Of a DNA stretch of 64,000 nt, positions 58,851 through 64,000 are shown in pieces. Position numbers and translations under genes: made by a program. Origin of the DNA: Micromonospora yangpuensis (lineage in GTDB: Bacteria; Actinomycetota; Actinomycetes; Mycobacteriales; Micromonosporaceae); contig NZ_FMIA01000002.1 of assembly GCF_900091615.1 (NCBI RefSeq), forward strand, positions 4,836,001 to 4,900,000, given 5' to 3'. A model generated the notes under the pieces. It worked only from the letters and a program-made list of their open reading frames with translations. It was not told where the DNA came from and searched no databases. Numbering within the stretch: position 1 is the stretch's first letter; each line of letters opens with the position of its first letter.

Positions 58851-60722
58851 ATGCGAACCATCCGACCGAAGGCCGCCGCAGCGGCCGCCGCCCTGGCCGC
58901 CACGCTACTGGCGGCCACCCTGAGCACCGTCGCCGCCGCGCCCCCGGCCACCGCCGCCGTGCAGGCCAACGGCGACTCCATCGTGCACCTGTTCCAGTGG
59001 CGGTGGAGCTCGGTGGCGCAGGAGTGCGAGACCAACCTCGGCCCCAACGGCTGGGGTGGCGTGCAGGTCTCCCCGCCCCAGGAGCACGTCGTCCTGCCCA
59101 GCTCCGAGGGTGCCACCTACCCCTGGTGGCAGGACTACCAGCCGGTGTCGTACCGGGTGGAGCAGACCCGGCGCGGCACCCGCGCCGAGTTCGTCGACAT
59201 GGTGCAACGCTGCCGGGCCCAGGGCGTCAAGATCTATGTGGACATGGTGCTCAACCACATGACCGGCACCGGCTCGGCCGGCAGCGGGCCGGGCAGCGCC
59301 GGCACCGTCTACAGCAAGTACGACTACCCGAACCTGTTCAACGACGGCTCCGGTGACCGCTACGGCTACGCCGACTTCGGGCCGTGCTACCGCACCATCA
59401 GCAACTGGGGCAACAAGGCCGAGGTGCAGGACTGCGAACTGCTCGCGCTGGCCGACCTGAACACCGCCGACCCCGAGGTCCGACGCAAGATCGCCAAGTA
59501 CATGAACTCGGTGATCGACCTCGGGGTGGCCGGCTTCCGGGTGGACGCGGCCAAGCACGTCCAGGAGTCGCACCTGGGCGACATCATCAGCCGGCTCAAG
59601 GACGTACCGGTCTTCGGCGGCAAGCCGGACCTGTTCCACGAGGTGTACGGCGACGGCACCGTCCCGTACACCGCGTACGCCCCGTACGGCGCGGTGACCA
59701 ACTTCGACTACCAGCGCTCGGTGGCCTCGGCCTTCCGGGACGGCAACATCGCCCAGTTTGCCAACATGCCCAACTACGGCGGGCTCACCTCCAGCCAGGC
59801 GATCGTGTTCGTGGACAACCACGACACCCAGCGGGAGACCCCCACCCTGACCTACAAGAACGGCGCCCGCTACTACCTGGCCGACGCGTTCATGATGGCC
59901 CACCCGTACGGCCGACCGCAGCTGATGTCCAGCTACGCGTTCGGCTCGGTCAAGGCGCAGGGGCCGCCGAGCAGCAGCAACGGCACCACCAACGCGACCA
60001 ACTGCAACGGCTCGGACTGGATCTGCGAGCACCGCAACGAGCAGGTCGCCGGGATGCCCAGCTTCCGCAACGCCGTGGCCGGCACCGCCATCGGCAACGT
60101 GGTCACCGACGGCAACGGCCGGCTGGGCTTCGCCCGGGGCAACCGGGGGTACGCGGCCTTCAACGCCACCGGCAGCGCGTGGAACCGGTCGTTCACCACC
60201 AACCTGCCCGACGGCACGTACTGCAACGTGGCCCGGGGCACCTTCAACCGGGGAACGAAGGCCTGCACCGGTGGCGTGATCACGGTCAACGCGGGCAGCT
60301 TCACCACCAGCATCCCGGCCGACCGGGGGGTGGCGCTGCACGTGGACGCCCGTACCGACGGCACGACCCCGAACCCGACGGCGCCCCCCACGCCGACGCC
60401 GACCGCCACCCCGACGACCGGCCCCACCCCGACCGTCCCGGCCGGCGCGACCCGCTTCACCGTGACCGCGCAGACCAACTGGGGCCAGGAGGTGTACGTC
60501 GTCGGCTCGATCCCGCAGCTGGGCAACTGGAACCCGGCGGGCGGGGTCAAGCTGAGCACCACCTCGGGCAGCTACCCGACCTGGACCGGCTCGGTCGACC
60601 TGCCCGCCGGCACCTCCTTCGAGTGGAAGCTGGTCAAGATCGGCAACGGCGCCACCCAGTGGGAGAACGGGGCGAACCGGACCGGCACCGCCGGCTCCCC
60701 CCTAACCGCCACCTGGCGCTAA
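58851..60722 (+). CDS. Secreted alpha-amylase (GH13) with CBM20 starch-binding domain
   Basis: 623 aa, ATG with AGGAGAG upstream. Signal peptide 1-36 (Ala-rich, cut near TAA-VQA). The GH13 barrel carries DMVLNH (131-136), the nucleophile in GFRVDAAKH (Asp232), the acid/base in LFHEVYGD (Glu264) and VDNHDTQ with transition-state Asp325. A C-terminal beta domain ends near 505, then comes a Pro/Thr linker, and residues 525-623 form a CBM20 (FTVTAQTNWGQEVYVVGSIP, LGNWNPAGGVKL, FEWKLVKIG). It degrades starch and glycogen outside the cell. Control by a MalR-type repressor and carbon source is suggested by the CTTGCAG repeats around the promoter. Complete. Confidence 0.97.
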   Translation: MRTIRPKAAAAAAALAATLLAATLSTVAAAPPATAAVQANGDSIVHLFQWRWSSVAQECETNLGPNGWGGVQVSPPQEHVVLPSSEGATYPWWQDYQPVSYRVEQTRRGTRAEFVDMVQRCRAQGVKIYVDMVLNHMTGTGSAGSGPGSAGTVYSKYDYPNLFNDGSGDRYGYADFGPCYRTISNWGNKAEVQDCELLALADLNTADPEVRRKIAKYMNSVIDLGVAGFRVDAAKHVQESHLGDIISRLKDVPVFGGKPDLFHEVYGDGTVPYTAYAPYGAVTNFDYQRSVASAFRDGNIAQFANMPNYGGLTSSQAIVFVDNHDTQRETPTLTYKNGARYYLADAFMMAHPYGRPQLMSSYAFGSVKAQGPPSSSNGTTNATNCNGSDWICEHRNEQVAGMPSFRNAVAGTAIGNVVTDGNGRLGFARGNRGYAAFNATGSAWNRSFTTNLPDGTYCNVARGTFNRGTKACTGGVITVNAGSFTTSIPADRGVALHVDARTDGTTPNPTAPPTPTPTATPTTGPTPTVPAGATRFTVTAQTNWGQEVYVVGSIPQLGNWNPAGGVKLSTTSGSYPTWTGSVDLPAGTSFEWKLVKIGNGATQWENGANRTGTAGSPLTATWR

Positions 60723-60730
60723 CCCCACCG

Positions 60731-60815
60731 TAAGGAAGGGCCCCTTGTTAACAGCGGGCGGTGAGAGGGGTTCCCCTCTCGACCGGAAGCGTTAACAAGG
60801 GGCCCTTCCTTACAC
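60731..60815. repeat. Intergenic repeat element, copy 6 (double, inverted)
   Basis: Two opposed copies: a perfect 23-base arm pair (60731-60753 and 60791-60813, GTAAGGAAGGGCCCCTTGTT plus AAC) encloses a hairpin GAGAGGGG-TT-CCCCTCTC (60764-60781). It separates the convergent amylase and glycosidase-like genes and supplies the TAA stop (60810-60812) of the latter. Confidence 0.92.
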
Positions 60816-61847
60816 GTAGGGTGGGGTGTGGTAGGCGGTGTGTAGGGCGGCCAGGCCGGGGGCCTTGGGGGTGAGGGTGCCCCAGCCGGAGTTGAAGTAG
60901 TTGGTCCGGGCGATCAACGGGCCCCGCTCCGCGTTGAGCTGGGCGATGGCCGCCGGCACGGTGGCGATCCAGCCGGCCTGGTCGGGTATCTCGGCGACCC
61001 GGACCCCCCACTCGGCGATCAGCACCGGGCGGGACAGCGCCACCGGGCCGAGGTCGGCCACCGCCCAGTCCTTGGTCCGGCGGAACCGGGCCAGCGCGGT
61101 GTGGCTCGGGTCGGTGGCGTAGGCGTTCCACTGCAGGAAGTCCAGCCGGCCCATCAGGGACTCCGGGTGCACCCGCCGGAAGCAGGCGCGGTCCCAGCCG
61201 CCGGTGCCGACGGAGAAGGTGGTGCCGGCGGGCAGCTGCCGGGCCCGGAACCAGTCGACGATGTAGCGCAGCGCGGTCACCGCACGGGCGTCGGCCTGGG
61301 CCCCGGTGTACGCCGTACCGCCCTCGGTGGTGCCGAACTCGTGGTCGGTGTCCAGCTCCGAGGCGAGCTGGATGTTCACCCCGAAGCCCATGGTCCGGTA
61401 CTGGGACAGCGCGCGGGCCAGCAGCCCGTCGCACTGGCCGGCGGTGACCTGTCCGTACCCGTAGGCCTTCGGCCAGGTGGTGTTCGGGCGCTGCTGGATG
61501 GTCATGTTCGGGGCCGGCACCCGGTAGGCGACGCCGTCCACGGTGAAGTTCTGCGGCCCGGTGTCGGGCGCGCCGTAGTGCTTCAGCTCCAGCACCATGT
61601 TGATCATGATGCCGGTCAGGCCGAGGGTACGCAGCCACGGTCGCTGGTAGCCGGGGAAGACGTTGCCGTCGGCGAAGCTACGGTACTGGGTGAGCGAGCG
61701 GATGTTCCCGCCCACCAGGTCGGCGGTGGGGTCGGCGTTGCCGGAGAGGTAGTAGCCGCCGAGCACCGGCGCGGTGACGGTGTACTCGACCTGGTCGGTG
61801 GCGATGTTGCCGAGGCTGTCGCGGACCTGCACGGTAACCAGGGGCAT
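60810..61847 (-). CDS. Glycosidase-like TIM-barrel protein without signal peptide
   Basis: 345 aa, ATG overlapping the upstream stop by one base (TGATG). The N-terminal 45 residues (VTVQVRDSLGNIATDQVEYT) continue a beta-sandwich style like the 91-aa protein upstream. The body has LGGYYLSGNADPTADLVGGN, GLTGIMINMVLELKHYG, MGFGVNIQLASELDTDHEFG, FLQWNAYATD and RPVLIAEWGVRVAEI, a TIM-barrel order with acidic residues at strand ends as in GH5/GH26-like enzymes (the Glu in QLASELD and in IAEWG are candidate catalytic residues). No signal peptide is found, which is odd for a glycanase. It could be a phage-tail-derived or intracellular glycosidase. The stop lies in repeat copy 6. Confidence 0.75.
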   Translation of the reverse strand: MPLVTVQVRDSLGNIATDQVEYTVTAPVLGGYYLSGNADPTADLVGGNIRSLTQYRSFADGNVFPGYQRPWLRTLGLTGIMINMVLELKHYGAPDTGPQNFTVDGVAYRVPAPNMTIQQRPNTTWPKAYGYGQVTAGQCDGLLARALSQYRTMGFGVNIQLASELDTDHEFGTTEGGTAYTGAQADARAVTALRYIVDWFRARQLPAGTTFSVGTGGWDRACFRRVHPESLMGRLDFLQWNAYATDPSHTALARFRRTKDWAVADLGPVALSRPVLIAEWGVRVAEIPDQAGWIATVPAAIAQLNAERGPLIARTNYFNSGWGTLTPKAPGLAALHTAYHTPPYV

Positions 61848-62122
61848 CACGCCACCGCCCGGTGTACGGTGACCGACCCGTCGTCCGACAGCCGGGTCCA
61901 CGCCCGTCCGGCGCTGTCGGAGACGGTGACGGTCAGCGTCGTCGGCTCGAACGTCGGCGTGACGGTGGTCGGGGCGCTGCGGCGGCCGGCCTGGTCGGTG
62001 ACGACCACGGTGACGGTCAGCGGCTGCCCCTCGGCGACGCCGTAGACCACGGTCAGCAGCATCGGCTCGCCGGGGGTGTAACGGGACTTGTCCAACCTGG
62101 CGGTGACGATGGGTAGGGCCAT
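61847..62122 (-). CDS. 91-aa Ig-like/beta-sandwich protein
   Basis: ATG at 62122 with GGAGG close upstream. Sequence: MALPIVTARLDKSRYTPGEP, MLLTVVYGVAEGQPLTVTVV, VTDQAGRRSAPTTVTPTFEP, TTLTVTVSDSAGRAWTRLSD. This alternation of short strands fits a single Ig-like or fibronectin-type beta-sandwich domain. It has no signal peptide. The TGATG overlap with the glycosidase-like gene implies one translational unit, and the two products may form a tail-fibre or receptor-binding type complex as in phage-derived structures; that is inference only. Confidence 0.75.
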   Translation of the reverse strand: MALPIVTARLDKSRYTPGEPMLLTVVYGVAEGQPLTVTVVVTDQAGRRSAPTTVTPTFEPTTLTVTVSDSAGRAWTRLSDDGSVTVHRAVA

Positions 62123-62390
62123 CCCGCCTCCCTTCTTCCGGCCGGTACGGGTGACCGGCGGCACCGGGCGGGGGCCGGGCTCACCCCGGTAGGGGTCGAC
62201 ACCCGCGCTCACCTGGTAAAACGATCCGAGGGGCGACCAGCCTCGGTCGGCCATCGGACGCCGCCGATGTCAACCACCTGGTTGCGCGTCGCCGGTCGAT
62301 CGACCCACCACGCCGGATCCACGACCAGCACAGGGAGTTGCGGGAACGCACCGGCCAGCTCGGACGGTGGCCCGCCCGTGGCCCGCCGGG

Positions 62391-62804
62391 TCAGGCCGCG
62401 TCGCGCCCCCGCGGGGCCCGTTGCCGACGGGCCAGGTGCGCGGTGCCGGCGACCAGGCTGCTGGCCAACGCCATCCCGATCAACACCATGATCGCGCCCA
62501 CCGCGAAGAGACCCGAGTCGTCGTTGGCCGCGGCGTCGACCGTCCAGGCCGCGGTGAAGACCACCGTCATCACCGGCACCACCACCCAGGGCTTGAGCAG
62601 CCAGCCGGCGACCGCCCCGACCACCACCAGGGTGACGACACACCCGACCACCTGCCAGCCGGCGTACGGGCCGCTGACCTCACCGGTCCGTGGATCCTCG
62701 GTGTAGCCGGTCTCCCAGCCCAACCAGGCCGCCCAGACGGCGAGGGTCACCACCGCCAGGAGCAGACCACCGAGCAGGTTCCGGGTACGCGTCGACGTGT
62801 GCAC
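62391..62804 (-). CDS. Small membrane protein with four predicted TM segments
   Basis: 137 aa, GTG at 62804 with AAGGAT upstream. Hydrophobic segments: LLGGLLLAVVTLAVWAAWLG, VVGCVVTLVVVGAVAGWLL, VVVPVMTVVFTAAWTVDAA and LFAVGAIMVLIGMALASSLVAG. A short loop (ETGYTEDPRTGEVSGPYAGW) separates the first two, and the C-terminus is basic. Typical of small conserved actinobacterial membrane proteins of unknown function. It lies alone, divergent from an ABC exporter gene, and may share its promoter region. Confidence 0.78.
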   Translation of the reverse strand: MHTSTRTRNLLGGLLLAVVTLAVWAAWLGWETGYTEDPRTGEVSGPYAGWQVVGCVVTLVVVGAVAGWLLKPWVVVPVMTVVFTAAWTVDAAANDDSGLFAVGAIMVLIGMALASSLVAGTAHLARRQRAPRGRDAA

Positions 62805-62919
62805 GCCTGCGATCCTTACCCAGTCCGGCCGGGCGCGGAACAGTACGCGTACTCAGTGGACCCGGCCGGGTGTCGGAAAAGGGCAGGCCGTCCCCGGACT
62901 CCGTGATTAGTCTGAGTCG

Positions 62920-64000
62920 ATGCCCCCCGCCATCCCGCACCCCGAGCCGGGCACGCCGGACACCTCGGGTCCGCTGCGCTACATCTGGTGGCTGGTCCGG
63001 TGCCAGCCGTTGCGGGTGCTGCGCGGCAGCGTGTTCGGGACGGCCTGGATGGCCGGACTGGCCCTGCGGCCGTACCTCATCTCCCGGGCCATCGACGACG
63101 GGCTCCGCGCGGGCGACCACCGGGCGTTGCTCGGCTGGGCGACCGCGATCCTGCTGGCCGGGTTCGGGCTGGCCTGGCTGGGCATCCTCCGGCACCGCAC
63201 GATGACCTTCGTCCGGGAGGACGCCAGCGCCCGCTCCGCCGAGGTGCTGCTGCGTCAGCTCGCCCGGCTCGGCGCGGTCCTGCCCCGCCGGCTGGCCGCC
63301 GGTGACGTGGCCACGGTCAGCGGTTACGACGTGACGCGTACCTCGCAGGTGTTGACGTTGACCGGGCCCGGTGTGGGTGCCGTGCTGACGTACGTGCTGG
63401 TCGCCGTCCTGCTCTGGTCGATCGATCCGCTACTCGCGATGCTGGTGCTGCTCGGGGTGCCGGTGATCGCGGTGGCCCTCGGGCCGCTGCTGCGGCGGCT
63501 GGAGCGGGTGGAGTCGACGTACCGGCAGCAGCAGGGTGAGCTGACCACCCGGGCCGACGACATCGTCGCCGGGCTGCGGGTGCTCGCCGGGGTCGGCGGC
63601 CGGCACCTGTTCGCCCGCCGGTACGCCGACCGTTCCCAGCGGCTGCGCGCCGAGGGGTACCGGGTGGGCACGGCCCGCAGCCGGATCGAGGCGGTGACGC
63701 CCGTGCTGCCGGGGTTGTTGCTGGCGGCGGTGGTCTGGCTGGCCGCGCGGATGGCGATCGACGGCTCAATCACCGTCGGTGAACTGGTCGCCGTGTACGG
63801 GTACGTGGCGGTGCTCATCGTGCCGGTCTGGTTCCTGCTGGAGGGCAGCTACCAGCTCATCCAGGGTCGGGTCGCCGCCCGCCGGATCGTCCGGCTGCTC
63901 CGGCTGACCCCCGACCCGGCCACCGCCGGGCGCCGGCCGGGCGTGGCGGCGCCGCGGCGGCCCGCCGAGTTGGCCGACCCGGCGACCGGGCTGGTGGTAC
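62920..64000 (+). CDS. ABC transporter exporter half (partial, cut by window end)
   Basis: ATG at 62920; 360 codons are visible, ending at the window edge. The visible part is the type-I exporter transmembrane domain: YIWWLVRCQPLRVLRGSVFG, LRPYLISRAIDDGLRAGDHR, LLGWATAILLAGFGLAWLGI, RRLAAGDVATVSGYDVTRTS, ERVESTYRQQQGELTTRADD, IVAGLRVLAGVGGRHLFARR and VAARRIVRLLRL, which closes the domain. The ATP-binding domain must lie beyond 64000. Such half-transporters usually act as homo- or heterodimers exporting drugs, lipids or peptides; a second half is often the next gene. It diverges from the small membrane protein gene. Confidence 0.9.
   Translation, partial: MPPAIPHPEPGTPDTSGPLRYIWWLVRCQPLRVLRGSVFGTAWMAGLALRPYLISRAIDDGLRAGDHRALLGWATAILLAGFGLAWLGILRHRTMTFVREDASARSAEVLLRQLARLGAVLPRRLAAGDVATVSGYDVTRTSQVLTLTGPGVGAVLTYVLVAVLLWSIDPLLAMLVLLGVPVIAVALGPLLRRLERVESTYRQQQGELTTRADDIVAGLRVLAGVGGRHLFARRYADRSQRLRAEGYRVGTARSRIEAVTPVLPGLLLAAVVWLAARMAIDGSITVGELVAVYGYVAVLIVPVWFLLEGSYQLIQGRVAARRIVRLLRLTPDPATAGRRPGVAAPRRPAELADPATGLVV

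Noticed and set aside
58905..60341. Long minus-strand frame opposite the amylase gene
   Set aside because: Val/Gly/His-rich shadow; the amylase on the plus strand has all catalytic residues and a signal peptide.

Overview
The window is about 70% GC with strong G/C third-position bias. GTG/TTG starts, AGGAG-type ribosome binding sites, Scr1-type XRE/DUF397 regulator pairs, an actinobacterial c-di-AMP riboswitch, HelD, secreted GH74 and GH13 enzymes with carbohydrate-binding modules, and a GC-rich intergenic repeat family all point to a Micromonosporaceae actinomycete. Micromonospora or a close relative is my inference; no marker gene settles it.

Layout. 0.5-7.5 kb: a small conserved protein, a HelD-like RNA-polymerase-recycling ATPase, a CDF metal exporter, a riboswitch-controlled secreted cell-wall protein, a STAS anti-anti-sigma factor and two small envelope proteins. 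8-13.5 kb: divergent TetR/P450 genes with a perfect palindromic operator, then a secreted GH74 xyloglucanase with CBM2. 13.5-24.2 kb: a membrane protein, a truncated LAL-type LuxR regulator with a collagen-like insert, a zinc dehydrogenase, an ECF sigma/anti-sigma/lipoprotein locus whose two envelope proteins share a domain, a saccharopine-dehydrogenase-like reductase, and a MerR regulator fused to a DNA sliding-clamp fold. 24.3-31.5 kb: an unrecognised gene, serS, and a four-gene redox operon (membrane cytochrome, NuoF-ferredoxin fusion, TlpA, CcdA). 32.7-37.5 kb: a three-gene operon with a DivIVA-like protein and a zinc-finger/repeat protein, divergent from an XRE-DUF397 pair.

37.6-53.4 kb is the accessory heart of the window. 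A C5-methyltransferase/GIY-YIG nuclease/Vsr restriction-modification set is followed by two copies of an unrecognised three-gene cassette: an 86-aa helical protein, a ~212-aa protein with a winged-helix-like start, and a ~230-aa glycine-zipper protein whose C-terminus resembles the 86-aa protein. The copies lie 6.03 kb apart as near-identical direct repeats. They bracket an AAA ATPase/RloB (AbiL-like) pair and a PH-like-domain protein whose leader shares a 22-bp promoter element, at exactly the same distance from the start codon, with both cassettes. Downstream are small hypothetical proteins, including a paralogous pair with a shared motif (DEY-W ... NPD[FY] ... AMRSL) and a protein built from four ~70-aa repeats. 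I consider this duplicated cassette and its regulon the best candidate for an undescribed system.

53.4-64 kb: a CBS-fused site-2 protease, an alditol-oxidase-like flavoenzyme, a repeat/EF-hand-like protein, an F420-type oxidoreductase, a secreted alpha-amylase with CBM20 and upstream 9-bp operator repeats, a two-gene unit with a glycosidase-like protein, a small membrane protein, and an ABC exporter cut by the window end.

Two sequence-level themes cross the whole window. One is a ~54-bp intergenic repeat present six times, four of which supply the TAA stop codon of the adjacent gene. The other is an unusual abundance of in-frame and intergenic minisatellites.
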